NCBI GenBank assembly: GCA_963922715.1
Contig: CAWUJT010000001.1
Span: 16,002-80,001, forward strand
Reading direction: 5' to 3'
Source: CAWUJT01 sp963922715
Lineage (GTDB): Bacteria; Pseudomonadota; Alphaproteobacteria; Rhodobacterales; Rhodobacteraceae
DNA: 64,000 nt
Under the pieces are notes generated by a model. It was given only the letters and a program-made list of their open reading frames with translations, was not told the origin of the DNA and made no database searches. A program made the position numbers and the translations under genes. Shown piece after piece: positions 27,568-39,008 of the stretch (the stretch's first letter is position 1; every line of letters begins with the position of its first letter).

Positions 27568-28585
27568 GGCGTGTGGTTGTTTGCAACCCGTCGATTTTTT
27601 CACCGTTGCGCCAAAGGTCAATTTCGCCGCGATAAATACCTACAGGCATAACGCGCCCGCGAAGACGTCTTCCTGCCGCGCGGAAAGCCTGGGCTTGGGA
27701 GCGGTCAATGTCGATACGCCTTTGGAATACTGGCTCATCATTAGGTCCAAAGATGCGCATGTCCAATGTATCGCCCGCACGTGTCCCAAAGAGATAGGCC
27801 CAAAGCACCAACGCCCCGGCGGGCGTTGACAAGGTCTCTGAGTGTGCTGAGCCCGCTTTAACATCTGCATAGTCTGGTACAGCGTCTGAAAACCCTACTG
27901 TCAAAAGACCGCCTGGAATGTAATCAGGCGTTTCCACCCAAAGAGTGCGCGCGGCTTCCATACATGCAGCGCCTTGCCAAGGCACAAATGGGTCAACAAC
28001 AGTATCATCGTGCCGGACAATGAACTCTAGGTGTGGAAATTCCGTAAATCCTGACAGTCCTATATCACCAAGCCGCATTCCGGTTTCAACGGGGTCACCG
28101 GGTTGGACAGAAACAGAGCCCTTTTTGAGATGGCAGTACTGTGTGCGCCATCCGTTGTCATGCTCAATCACAACGCCATTACCACAGCCTTTGCCGCTAA
28201 GGGCGGCCCGACGTTCAGGTGTTAGATAAGCGTCTTCGATCCCATCCCGTACAGCGCGCACAGTACCATTCGCGGCAGCCAGAACCGATATACCATTTAT
28301 CATGCCTTCAAGATCTAGTGCACGAATATCTGTGCCGGCATGTCCATCATAACTGAGCTTATTGCCCATAAAATCGGCATAATCGGGACCGGGCTCCTGA
28401 TCGACATATTGCTGGATCACACATTGATCTCCGTTGATACACTCTACCGGCCAGGCCAACTCGATACCCGTCGAGGCAACATCGCACAAGTGCTCTTCTG
28501 CAGACAGTGGTTCTATCGTAAAACTAATGGCCCCCAGGACAAACACGGGGATCATTGTAATCTTCTGTATCACATAGACATTCAT
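27554..28585 (-). CDS. M23 (LytM-type) peptidase-domain protein
   Basis: A 343-residue secreted protein with a hydrophobic N-terminal signal (residues about 8-28, cleavage near LSAEE). The M23 zinc site is complete: HAGTD (H-x3-D), YCHLKKGS and FPHLEFIVRH, spanning residues about 82-185. It probably cleaves peptidoglycan cross-links or stem peptides in the periplasm. Residues 200-343 form a further beta-rich domain with no name I recognise. The 3' end overlaps the convergent OmpA-domain gene by 14 bases and the start overlaps clpA's stop by 4, so it is transcribed from the clpA promoter or within clpA. Confidence 0.85.
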   Translation of the reverse strand: MNVYVIQKITMIPVFVLGAISFTIEPLSAEEHLCDVASTGIELAWPVECINGDQCVIQQYVDQEPGPDYADFMGNKLSYDGHAGTDIRALDLEGMINGISVLAAANGTVRAVRDGIEDAYLTPERRAALSGKGCGNGVVIEHDNGWRTQYCHLKKGSVSVQPGDPVETGMRLGDIGLSGFTEFPHLEFIVRHDDTVVDPFVPWQGAACMEAARTLWVETPDYIPGGLLTVGFSDAVPDYADVKAGSAHSETLSTPAGALVLWAYLFGTRAGDTLDMRIFGPNDEPVFQRRIDIDRSQAQAFRAAGRRLRGRVMPVGIYRGEIDLWRNGEKIDGLQTTTRLISE

Positions 28586-30918
28586 TCAGCTGTCAGCAGA
28601 GGTGGTTTTTTGCGCCCCAGTTTAGGTGCATCCGGAGATTGTATGCGTAAATCAAGCGTCTCGTCTTTCACACCCACTTGGACAAGCCCGCCTTTGGTAA
28701 GTTTGCCAAACAACAGCTCCTCTGCCAAAGGTTTCTTGATGTGTTCTTGGATAACACGACCAAGGGGCCGGGCGCCCATTTTATCATCGTAGCCTTTATC
28801 GGCGATCCATTCAGCAGCCGGGCGGGTGAGTTCGATGGACACGCCGCGATCCATCAGTTGCGCTTCCAATTGGAGAACGAATTTTTCTACGACCTGCAAG
28901 ATAACCTCTTTGCCAAGCGGTGCGAAAGAGACCACGGCATCAAGGCGGTTGCGGAATTCTGGCGTGAATGTCCGCTCAATCGCTGCCATATCTTCGCCCT
29001 CGCGACGATCTCGGCCAAATCCGATGGCTTCTTTGGCTTGCTCGGCTGCACCGGCATTTGAGGTCATGATCAAGATGACATTACGAAAATCAGTCGTGCG
29101 GCCATTGTGGTCGGTCAATTTGCCGTGATCCATGACTTGCAAAAGGATATTATAAACATCTGGATGCGCCTTTTCGATCTCATCCAAAAGCAGGACACAA
29201 TGGGGGTTTTGGTCGACTGAGTCTGTGAGCATTCCGCCTTGGTCAAAACCAACATAGCCAGGGGGCGCACCGATTAATCGGCTGATGGCGTGTTTTTCCA
29301 TGTACTCAGACATATCGAAGCGTATCATCTCAACGCCCAATGTATCGGCAAGTTGCTTGGCAACCTCTGTCTTACCAACGCCAGTGGGTCCCGCAAACAA
29401 ATAATTTCCAATCGGTTTTTCCGGTTCTCGCAACCCAGCACGGGCCAATTTGATTGCGGACGATAACGTCTCAATCGCTGGGTCCTGACCAAACACAACG
29501 CGTTTTAGGTTTGCCTCGAGATCGCGTAAAACTTCTGCATCGTCTTTGGATACATTCTTGGGTGGAATGCGAGCGATTTTCGCCACAACAGTCTCGATTT
29601 CTTTAGTACTGATGGTTTTGCGTCGCTTGCTCTCAACAATAAGGGCCTGAGCGGCACCTGCCTCATCAATAACGTCGATGGCTTTGTCGGGCAGCTTACG
29701 ATCGTTGATATATCTGGCTGAAAGCTCCACCGCAGATTTTATCGCATCAGAGGTGTATTTTATCGAATGGTGATCTTCAAAATACGGCTTTAGACCTTTG
29801 AGAATTTTGATGGAATCCTCCACGGACGGCTCATTCACGTCGATTTTCTGGAACCGGCGTGACAAAGCACGGTCCTTTTCAAAATGCTGGCGAAATTCCT
29901 TATAGGTTGTGGAGCCCATACATCTTAATTTGCCCCCCTGCAGAGCGGGTTTGAGAAGATTAGAGGCGTCCATCGCCCCGCCTGATGTAGCACCGGCACC
30001 GATGACCGTATGGATCTCGTCGATAAACAACACGGCATCGGGATGATCTTCAAGTTCTGACACAACCGCTTTCAAACGCTCTTCAAAATCTCCTCTGTAG
30101 CGTGTGCCCGCCAAAAGTGCCCCCATATCCAGGGAGTATATGGTCGAATGGATCAAGACTTCCGGGATTTTCCCCTCAACAATTCGATGTGCGAGCCCTT
30201 CTGCAATGGCTGTTTTGCCGACACCAGGATCACCCACAAGAAGAGGATTATTCTTTCGACGACGGCATAATACTTGAATGCATCTTTCAACCTCATGGTC
30301 ACGACCGATCAGAGGATCTACATCGCCTTTGCGGGACTTTTTGTTGAGATCAACACAGTATTTCGACAGGGCCGTTTCTTTGTTTTCCGATGGGTTTGGG
30401 CCCTGCTCGTTTGTATCGTTTGCCTCATTTTCAAATCCGTCTGCCCCTTGGACCGGGCGTGTTTCACCAAAATCTGGATCTTTTGCAACGCCATGCGCGA
30501 TATAGTTTACCGCATCATAACGGGTCATATCCTGATCTTGTAAGAAATAAACGGCGTTTGATTCGCGTTCTGCAAAGATAGCCACAAGGACATTCGCGCC
30601 TGTCACTTCTGTCCGACCAGAGCTTTGCACATGAATGGCAGCCCTTTGAATAACGCGTTGAAAGGCTGCCGTTGGAACAGCTTCAGACCCGTCAACATCT
30701 GTGACCAGTGTTGAAAGATCATCTTGGATAAATGTGATAAGTGTTTGACGTAACACATTCAAATCCACACTACACGCCTGCATCACCTTTTGCGCATCGG
30801 GCTCATCAATGAGTGCCAGAAGCAAATGTTCTAAGGTGGCAAGCTCATGTTTGCGTGCATTTGCTTGTGCCAGCGCTGTGTGGATTGCTTGCTCTAGAGT
30901 ATTCGAAAATGAGGGCAC
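28582..30918 (-). CDS. clpA: ClpA, ATPase subunit of ClpAP protease
   Basis: A 778-residue Hsp100 unfoldase that feeds proteins into ClpP. The N domain is at about 1-145. AAA-1 has GDPGVGKTAIAEGL and AAA-2 has GPTGVGKTEVAKQL, each with Walker B acidic pairs (FIDEIHTVIGAG; LLLDEIEKAHPDV). The IGF-type ClpP loop is seen as AIGFGRDRR near 630, so it should dock to ClpP. The absence of the middle coiled coil separates it from ClpB. The start is GTG with AAGGAG eight bases upstream. clpS, often adjacent in other bacteria, is not present in this window. Confidence 0.96.
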   Translation of the reverse strand: MPSFSNTLEQAIHTALAQANARKHELATLEHLLLALIDEPDAQKVMQACSVDLNVLRQTLITFIQDDLSTLVTDVDGSEAVPTAAFQRVIQRAAIHVQSSGRTEVTGANVLVAIFAERESNAVYFLQDQDMTRYDAVNYIAHGVAKDPDFGETRPVQGADGFENEANDTNEQGPNPSENKETALSKYCVDLNKKSRKGDVDPLIGRDHEVERCIQVLCRRRKNNPLLVGDPGVGKTAIAEGLAHRIVEGKIPEVLIHSTIYSLDMGALLAGTRYRGDFEERLKAVVSELEDHPDAVLFIDEIHTVIGAGATSGGAMDASNLLKPALQGGKLRCMGSTTYKEFRQHFEKDRALSRRFQKIDVNEPSVEDSIKILKGLKPYFEDHHSIKYTSDAIKSAVELSARYINDRKLPDKAIDVIDEAGAAQALIVESKRRKTISTKEIETVVAKIARIPPKNVSKDDAEVLRDLEANLKRVVFGQDPAIETLSSAIKLARAGLREPEKPIGNYLFAGPTGVGKTEVAKQLADTLGVEMIRFDMSEYMEKHAISRLIGAPPGYVGFDQGGMLTDSVDQNPHCVLLLDEIEKAHPDVYNILLQVMDHGKLTDHNGRTTDFRNVILIMTSNAGAAEQAKEAIGFGRDRREGEDMAAIERTFTPEFRNRLDAVVSFAPLGKEVILQVVEKFVLQLEAQLMDRGVSIELTRPAAEWIADKGYDDKMGARPLGRVIQEHIKKPLAEELLFGKLTKGGLVQVGVKDETLDLRIQSPDAPKLGRKKPPLLTAE

Positions 30919-31130
30919 AGAGTGCTCCTTTCCTTCGTTTGATGATGTCGGCCCAGATATTTGAGAGCCTGCCTGCTATATTTTAAGTTTTGGTTGCTCT
31001 GGCGTTGTCTTCAAGTCTTTTCTGACGGTATCAGTTGTTCATGACCAAAAAAATGTGGGGCGATAAGATTTTGCTTAACTAATAGACTAAGTAAGCGTAC
31101 AGTTGGCCTAAACAAGAGCAGTTGTTTGTA

Positions 31131-31892
31131 CTAAAATCTATCCTTACGCCGCCTCATTTCCACAAACGTTTCCTCATCAGATGCTTGACTGAGGCCAAGT
31201 TGGGATTTGACAGTTGCAAGATGGGTGCGCAAAAATGGATTGGTTGCGCGTTCTTCCCTCAGCAAAGACGGCACAGTTGGGATATTTTGGTCTCTCAACA
31301 TATGGATTTTGTCCATACGTGCTTTTAAAGCATGGTTTTCGGGCTCTATGGTCAGGGCAAAACGCGCATTTGCAGCCGTATATTCATGCCCACTACAGAT
31401 CAAAGTCTCATCCGGGAGCGTATTGAACTTGCTCAAACTTTGCCACATCTGTGAATATGTGCCTTCAAATACACGCCCGCAGCCTAGCGCCATAAGACTG
31501 TCACCCGTAAAGGCATAACCGGACAATATGTAGGCAACGTGTCCGATTGTATGACCAGACACATCCCATACGGTGATCGTTTCCCCCAAGACCTGAAAAG
31601 TGTCGTCTTCAGCGACCGCTTTAGAAAGAGGCGGCAGTCGCTTGATATCAGCTGCCGCACCAATGACTTCAGCCTGTTCTATATCTTTCAAATCGTTTAA
31701 TCCGGCAATATGATCATCATGGTGATGGGTAATCAGCACAGACTTCAAGCGAAGGGCCTCTTGTTCAAGAACTTCATTTATAGGGGCGGCCTCTGGAACA
31801 TCGACGACAGCCGCCTCTTTTGTTTCTGAGTTGATCAAAACAAAAGCATAGTTATCTTGAAGGCAAGGGACAGTTCGAACATCAAGCACCAT
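31131..31892 (-). CDS. gloB: hydroxyacylglutathione hydrolase (glyoxalase II)
   Basis: A 253-residue metallo-beta-lactamase-fold enzyme that hydrolyses S-lactoylglutathione in methylglyoxal detoxification. It has the metal-binding THHHDDHIAG motif (residues about 54-63), a later GHTIGHVAY and the second-site GHEYT, and the C-terminal glutathione-binding region (NPFLRT). ATG 31892 is chosen because GAGGAG lies just upstream; the in-frame ATG at 31961 reads through the promoter region shared with the divergent methyltransferase. Length agrees with the family (250-258). Confidence 0.95.
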   Translation of the reverse strand: MVLDVRTVPCLQDNYAFVLINSETKEAAVVDVPEAAPINEVLEQEALRLKSVLITHHHDDHIAGLNDLKDIEQAEVIGAAADIKRLPPLSKAVAEDDTFQVLGETITVWDVSGHTIGHVAYILSGYAFTGDSLMALGCGRVFEGTYSQMWQSLSKFNTLPDETLICSGHEYTAANARFALTIEPENHALKARMDKIHMLRDQNIPTVPSLLREERATNPFLRTHLATVKSQLGLSQASDEETFVEMRRRKDRF

Positions 31893-31955
31893 GAAAATCT
31901 CCTCATGTTCTATAGATAGTCGGTAAGGTAACAATAAACTTAGGGAAGGGTCCCA

Positions 31956-32750
31956 ATGCACCTCGACGTGGTTGATTTGCGTAATTTCTATTATAGGTCA
32001 AATCTTGGAAGAGTTGCAAAAAAAGCGGTGCGCGACAAAGTAGAGTATCTTTGGCCTGCCAAAGATATGAGTGGGCTTACAATGGCTGGATTTGGTTTTG
32101 CAATACCGCTGCTGCGGTCTTATATGAAGACAGCGCATCGTGTGATCGCCCTTATGCCGGGTCAACAAGGGGCGATGCCATGGCCAAGCGGACAGCCAAA
32201 TGTGAGTATTCTTTGTAATGAGACACTTTGGCCATTGCAAGCTGGACAAGTGGATAGAGTGATCTTAATGCATGGCCTTGAAACGTCTGAACACGCAACA
32301 GCCGTGCTGCAGGAGTGTTCTCGTGTGCTTGTCTCCCAAGGGCGGGCGCTTTTTATTGTGCCCAATCGATCCGGCCTTTGGGCCAGACGCGACGCGACAC
32401 CATTCGGTTTCGGGCGCCCCTATACGCTGAGCCAGCTTGAAACACAGGCCAAACAAGCTGGTTTTACCGTGGAGCGTCATGTCACAGCTCTTTACACGCC
32501 CCCTACAACAAAACGATCCTGGTTGAAAATCTCAAATTGGTTGGAGCATACGGGCGCAAGTCTCCCTTATATTGCAGTCGGCGGTGTTATTTTGCTGGAG
32601 GTTGTCAAACAAACATACGCCCCAATGCGCCCCGGCTTGGCGGAGCGTGTCAGGCGCCCCTTAAGTGTTCTGGAGCCGTCGCTGCCAGAGCCGAAACCCG
32701 CCGGTAAAATATACACCAATCATAAGGTTGCAGGGTCAAAGACCGTCTGA
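31956..32750 (+). CDS. class I SAM-dependent methyltransferase-like protein
   Basis: A 264-residue protein of the methyltransferase type 11 fold. Motif I is weak (MAGFGFAIPLLRSY, in place of the canonical GxGxG), while the later segment DRVILMHGLETSEHATAVLQECSRVLVSQGRALFIVPNR (split here into its two parts, 90-110 and 111-129) is typical of post-motif I. The divergent orientation to gloB, separated by 63 bases, suggests shared regulation. The glycine-poor motif I leaves its catalytic activity open. The substrate is unknown. Confidence 0.75.
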   Translation: MHLDVVDLRNFYYRSNLGRVAKKAVRDKVEYLWPAKDMSGLTMAGFGFAIPLLRSYMKTAHRVIALMPGQQGAMPWPSGQPNVSILCNETLWPLQAGQVDRVILMHGLETSEHATAVLQECSRVLVSQGRALFIVPNRSGLWARRDATPFGFGRPYTLSQLETQAKQAGFTVERHVTALYTPPTTKRSWLKISNWLEHTGASLPYIAVGGVILLEVVKQTYAPMRPGLAERVRRPLSVLEPSLPEPKPAGKIYTNHKVAGSKTV

Positions 32751-32776
32751 TAAAGGGACCAAAAATATATTCAGAT

Positions 32777-32806
32777 TTGCTTTCCCAAGCAATTCGACGA
32801 TATAAA
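32777..32806 (+). promoter_or_regulatory. candidate promoter of the atp operon
   Basis: TTGCTT (32777-32782) and TATAAA (32801-32806) are spaced by 18 bases. A start near 32813 would give a leader of about 40 bases to the GTG at 32853, and would leave almost no leader for the alternative ATG at 32826. The box match is good at -10 and moderate at -35. Confidence 0.45.
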
Positions 32807-32852
32807 ATTGATACAGTGTTTGTTTATGCAAAACACAATTGAAAGGGTGGAT

Positions 32853-33416
32853 GTGTCAGAATCAGCCTCAATTTCAAAATCAATCGCTGAGCGCTATGCG
32901 ACAGCTGTATTCGATTTATATTCGGACGATAAAAATCTAAAACAGCTTGAGACAGATATAATCGCATTGGAAGACATACTTTCTGAAAGCGAAGAGTTGC
33001 ACGCGGTTCTTGTGTCCCCCGCTTTCTACAGCCGAAGCGAACAAGCGGCTGCTTTGCAAGCGCTATCGGAAAAAATAGGTCTTGGTGACGTCTTGACGCA
33101 AACACTCCAGTTGATGGCCTTGAAACGTCGGTTATTTGTTGTCCCACAGCTTATAGATGTGCTTAAAACGCGTCTTGCTGATGCAAAAGGGGAGATAACG
33201 GTCGATATCGTCAGTGCAAAAGCCCTGACAAAAACGCAAACGGAAAAATTGTCCAAGACGCTCAAAGACGCCCTGGAACATACCGTAAATATCAATACAG
33301 CCGTAGATAATACACTGATTGGCGGCTTAATCATCAAAGTTGGCTCACGCATGATCGACACAACGGTTCGTGCGCGCCTGAACGCAATCCAGAACACCAT
33401 GAAAGAGGTCGGATAA
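32853..33416 (+). CDS. atpH: ATP synthase F1 subunit delta
   Basis: The delta subunit links the F1 head to the peripheral stalk of ATP synthase. The protein is 187 residues, beginning with [21 protein letters not shown], the usual alphaproteobacterial N-terminus, and ends [11 protein letters not shown]. The start is taken as GTG 32853, with AAAGGG five bases upstream. ATG 32826 would add nine unusual residues and lies at the start of the predicted transcript. The stop overlaps the atpA ATG (TAATG). First gene of atpHAGDC; the Fo genes are not in this window, as is normal in this order. Confidence 0.95.
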   Translation: MSESASISKSIAERYATAVFDLYSDDKNLKQLETDIIALEDILSESEELHAVLVSPAFYSRSEQAAALQALSEKIGLGDVLTQTLQLMALKRRLFVVPQLIDVLKTRLADAKGEITVDIVSAKALTKTQTEKLSKTLKDALEHTVNINTAVDNTLIGGLIIKVGSRMIDTTVRARLNAIQNTMKEVG

Positions 33417-34954
33417 TGGGGATCCAAGCTGCTGAAATATCTGCAATCTTAAAAGAGCAGATCAAGAATTTTGGCCAAGAGGCTGAAGTTGCCGAAGTCG
33501 GGCGTGTACTTTCAGTCGGTGACGGAATTGCCCGGGTTTACGGGCTCGATAACGTGCAAGCGGGTGAAATGGTGGAATTCCCTGGCGGAATTCGCGGCAT
33601 GGCACTCAACCTTGAAGCTGACAATGTCGGTGTCGTGATTTTCGGCTCTGACCGTGACATTAAGGAGGGCGACACTGTTAAACGCACAAACGCAATTGTG
33701 GATGTGCCTGCCGGTGACGCTCTGCTTGGTCGGGTGGTGGATGCTTTGGGCAATCCACTCGACGGCAAAGGGGCGATCAAAGCCTCAGAGCGGCGCGTGG
33801 CCGATGTCAAAGCGCCAGGTATTATTCCGCGTAAATCCGTGCATGAGCCGATGGCCACAGGCCTAAAGTCGGTCGATGCGATGATCCCGATTGGCCGTGG
33901 ACAGCGCGAGTTGATTATCGGAGACAGGCAAACGGGGAAGACCGCGGTTGCCCTTGATACGATCCTAAATCAAAAAGCCTACAACGACGCGGCGGGCGAT
34001 GACGAAAGCAAAAAGCTTTATTGTGTTTATGTCGCCGTTGGCCAAAAGCGGTCAACCGTGGCGCAACTGGTGAAAAAGCTCGAAGAAAGCGGCGCGATTG
34101 AGTATTCGATTATTGTGGCCGCGACGGCCTCTGATCCCGCGCCGATGCAGTTTCTGGCCCCCTATGCGGCCACGGCGATGGCGGAGTATTTCCGCGACAA
34201 CGGCCGCCACGCATTGATCATTTATGATGATCTGTCGAAACAAGCGGTTGCTTATCGCCAGATGTCCCTTCTTCTGCGTCGCCCCCCAGGCCGCGAAGCG
34301 TATCCAGGCGATGTGTTCTATCTGCACTCTCGTCTTTTGGAGCGTTCTGCGAAGCTCAATGAAGACAATGGGGCAGGCTCTTTGACCGCCCTTCCGATCA
34401 TTGAAACGCAAGGCGGGGATGTGTCTGCGTTTATTCCAACCAACGTGATCTCCATCACCGATGGACAAATCTTTCTCGAGACAGAGCTTTTCTACCAAGG
34501 CATCCGCCCGGCTGTGAACACAGGATTGAGCGTCAGCCGTGTGGGATCATCGGCCCAAACCAATGCTATGAAATCTGTTGCAGGTCCTGTGAAACTCTCG
34601 CTGGCGCAATACCGGGAAATGGCCGCGTTCGCACAATTCGGCTCTGACCTGGATGCTGCCACACAGCAGCTTTTGAACAGAGGCGCGCGTCTGACCGAGC
34701 TGATGAAACAACCGCAGTATTCGCCTTTGACAAACGCAGAGATCGTTTGTGTGATCTATGCCGGCACCAAGGGGTATCTCGACAAAGTTGATATCAAAGA
34801 TGTGGGCCGATGGGAGCAGGGGTTGCTCAGCCATATCCGTAGCAAAAATAAAGACCTTCTCGACTTTATCACCGATGAAGATCCTAAGATCAAAGGGGAC
34901 GCCGAGGACAAGCTGAAAGCTGCCATCGATCAATATGCTGCGACATTTGCGTAA
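33416..34954 (+). CDS. atpA: ATP synthase F1 subunit alpha
   Basis: A regulatory nucleotide-binding subunit of F1, alternating with beta in the hexamer. The 512 residues are the standard length. The Walker A motif [12 protein letters not shown] is at about residues 169-180, and the signature region [17 protein letters not shown] is at about 363-379, with the arginine finger in SRVGS. It begins directly at the atpH stop (TAATG overlap), so translation is coupled. Complete. Confidence 0.99.
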   Translation: MGIQAAEISAILKEQIKNFGQEAEVAEVGRVLSVGDGIARVYGLDNVQAGEMVEFPGGIRGMALNLEADNVGVVIFGSDRDIKEGDTVKRTNAIVDVPAGDALLGRVVDALGNPLDGKGAIKASERRVADVKAPGIIPRKSVHEPMATGLKSVDAMIPIGRGQRELIIGDRQTGKTAVALDTILNQKAYNDAAGDDESKKLYCVYVAVGQKRSTVAQLVKKLEESGAIEYSIIVAATASDPAPMQFLAPYAATAMAEYFRDNGRHALIIYDDLSKQAVAYRQMSLLLRRPPGREAYPGDVFYLHSRLLERSAKLNEDNGAGSLTALPIIETQGGDVSAFIPTNVISITDGQIFLETELFYQGIRPAVNTGLSVSRVGSSAQTNAMKSVAGPVKLSLAQYREMAAFAQFGSDLDAATQQLLNRGARLTELMKQPQYSPLTNAEIVCVIYAGTKGYLDKVDIKDVGRWEQGLLSHIRSKNKDLLDFITDEDPKIKGDAEDKLKAAIDQYAATFA

Positions 34955-34963
34955 GGTCATCTG

Positions 34964-37284
<2,321 letters not shown>

Positions 37285-37286
37285 TT

Positions 37287-37697
37287 ATGGCGGACAGTAT
37301 GCACTTCGATCTTGTTAGCCCCGAGCGTCGGCTTGCCTCATTCGATGTGACTGAGGTTCAACTGCCAGCTGTAGAAGGTGACATGACAGCGATGCCAAAC
37401 CATGAGCCTATTTTGTCAACTCTACGCCCTGGATTTTTACGTGCCACTGGGCCAGAGGGTGTATCAGAGTACCTTGTTACAGGTGGTTTTGTTGAGATCG
37501 GTGATGGCGGTGGGGTGACAGTTTTGGCAGAACGTGTCTATGATAGAGAAAGTATAACTCAATCTGATATGACGGCACTATTAGACGATGCCCGTAAACA
37601 TTTGAACGAAGCAGAGCCTGAGGCAATAGAGGCAGCACATAAAATAGTTGGGGATCTTAAAGCACTTACTATCGTCTTAGGTTTTAGCACATCTTAA
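37287..37697 (+). CDS. atpC: ATP synthase F1 subunit epsilon
   Basis: Epsilon inhibits ATP hydrolysis by F1 and couples the shaft to the c-ring. The 136-residue product has the N-terminal beta-sandwich (FDLVSPERRLASFDVTEVQLPAVEGD) and a helical C-terminal tail that in this case looks shortened in the family's usual inhibitory portion (LLDDARKHLNEAEPEAIEAAHKIVGDLKAL). The start at 37287 is ATG; a TTG two codons up (37281) is the alternative. Last gene of the F1 operon; no clear terminator follows, only weak repeats around CGTTAAAAACG. Confidence 0.95.
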   Translation: MADSMHFDLVSPERRLASFDVTEVQLPAVEGDMTAMPNHEPILSTLRPGFLRATGPEGVSEYLVTGGFVEIGDGGGVTVLAERVYDRESITQSDMTALLDDARKHLNEAEPEAIEAAHKIVGDLKALTIVLGFSTS

Positions 37698-37783
37698 GAT
37701 GTTTCTATATGCCGTTAAAAACGTTTTGGTTATACCATTGAGTCATCATTACGTTCACCTGAACTATAGAAAATGAGAGCGTT

Positions 37784-38035
37784 TTATTTTGACGTTTTCG
37801 CCTCTAATGCTTCTATTCTCGCGATAAGTGCCGCATTTTCTTCGCGCGCTTTCTGCGCCATAGCGCGGACGGCATCGAATTCTTCCCGCGTGACAAAATC
37901 ACGATCTGCCAGCCAACGGTCTGTGAGGGATTTAAGCGCTGTTTCGGCCTCTTCGCGTGCGCCTTGTGCAACCCCCATGGCATTCGTCATGAGTTGACTT
38001 AAGTCGTCGAAAACTTTGTTGCGTGTCTGCATCAT
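37784..38035 (-). CDS. ubiK: UbiK-family accessory factor (BMFP/YqiC)
   Basis: An 83-residue helical protein of the UbiK/BMFP family. Relatives assist the late steps of ubiquinone synthesis, promoting UbiJ-dependent assembly of the hydroxylase complex, and can be membrane-associated. The N-terminal NKVFDDLSQLMTNAMGVAQG is the family amphipathic helix, and the C-terminal half is a coiled coil (REENAALIARIEALEAK). It is on the opposite strand to lgt, 91 bases from that start. Placing a respiratory quinone factor next to the ATP synthase is consistent with its function. Confidence 0.9.
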   Translation of the reverse strand: MMQTRNKVFDDLSQLMTNAMGVAQGAREEAETALKSLTDRWLADRDFVTREEFDAVRAMAQKAREENAALIARIEALEAKTSK

Positions 38036-38126
38036 TCTGGTTCCTTTTGTTGTTATTTACAATATGGCCTCTCAAAGTCGAAGGCTCAAGGTTGACATCT
38101 TGGTTTCATCGACCAATCCAACATTT

Positions 38127-39008
38127 ATGATGTTTGCAATACCATTTCCCTCAATCTCTCCCGATTTGTTCTCGTTTGAAGTCGGCGGCTTCACTCTTGC
38201 GCTTAGATGGTATGGGTTGGCGTATATTGCCGGGCTGACCATTGCTTGGGCGTTGGCAGTACATTTTGCTAAGCAGGCAACGCTTTGGCCAGACGCGCGC
38301 GTCCCAATGACACCTGCGCAAGTTGAAGACATCATGACTTGGATGGTTTTAGGGGTGATTTTGGGAGGACGCCTTGGATTTGTGCTGATCTATGAACCTA
38401 CCTATTACCTCTCCAACCCTTTGGAAATACTCAAGGTTTGGCGGGGGGGAATGGCTTTTCATGGCGGTTTCTTGGGTGTAGTGATTGCGGCTTGGATCTA
38501 TGCCTGGCGCCATAAACTCCCGTTAGCCTCAACCGCCGATCTTGTTGCCATTACGGTGCCGCCGGGATTGTTTTTGGGACGTATTGCCAATTTTATCAAT
38601 GCTGAGCTTTGGGGTAGGCCCACCGATGTGCCTTGGGGGGTGATTTTCCCAGGCGAGTTAGCACAAGCCTGTGCCACCGCAGCAGGGCCTTGCGTCAGAC
38701 ATCCTTCGCAACTTTACGAGGCTGCTTTGGAAGGGGGTGTTCTGTTTATCGTTTTGATTTGGCTGGCGGTGCGCCGAGGGGCTTTTCACCGCCCTTGGCT
38801 GATCACGGGCACATTCATCGCAGGTTATGGTGCCAGCCGAATTTTTGTTGAGGCGTTTCGCCAAGCCGATCCGCAATATATCACCCCCACCAACCCGGTC
38901 GGTCATGTGATACAGTTGGGTGATTTTGGGCTAACGATGGGGCAACTTCTCTCTGTACCGATGCTTTTGGTCGGCTTTGTTATTATTGTTTATGCGCTTC
39001 GGCGATGA
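38127..39008 (+). CDS. lgt: prolipoprotein diacylglyceryl transferase
   Basis: Lgt transfers a diacylglyceryl group from phosphatidylglycerol to the lipobox Cys of prolipoproteins in the inner membrane. Family motifs are GGFTLALRWYGLAYIAG near the start, MAFHGGFLGVVIA and GRIANFINAELWGRP with the essential Arg-Asn, and a C-terminal YGASRIFVEAFR. Seven membrane segments are visible. About 293 residues is the expected length. The exact start is unclear: ATG 38127 or 38130 gives the usual AIPFPSISPDLFSFE N-terminus; longer reading from 38016 or 38064 seems unlikely. No good ribosome site is seen. The stop overlaps the next gene by ATGA. Confidence 0.95.
   Translation: MMFAIPFPSISPDLFSFEVGGFTLALRWYGLAYIAGLTIAWALAVHFAKQATLWPDARVPMTPAQVEDIMTWMVLGVILGGRLGFVLIYEPTYYLSNPLEILKVWRGGMAFHGGFLGVVIAAWIYAWRHKLPLASTADLVAITVPPGLFLGRIANFINAELWGRPTDVPWGVIFPGELAQACATAAGPCVRHPSQLYEAALEGGVLFIVLIWLAVRRGAFHRPWLITGTFIAGYGASRIFVEAFRQADPQYITPTNPVGHVIQLGDFGLTMGQLLSVPMLLVGFVIIVYALRR

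Noticed and set aside
28340..28792. Gene antisense to the M23 peptidase / clpA junction
   Set aside because: The frame is a shadow of the two well-supported minus-strand genes and shows no motif or binding site.
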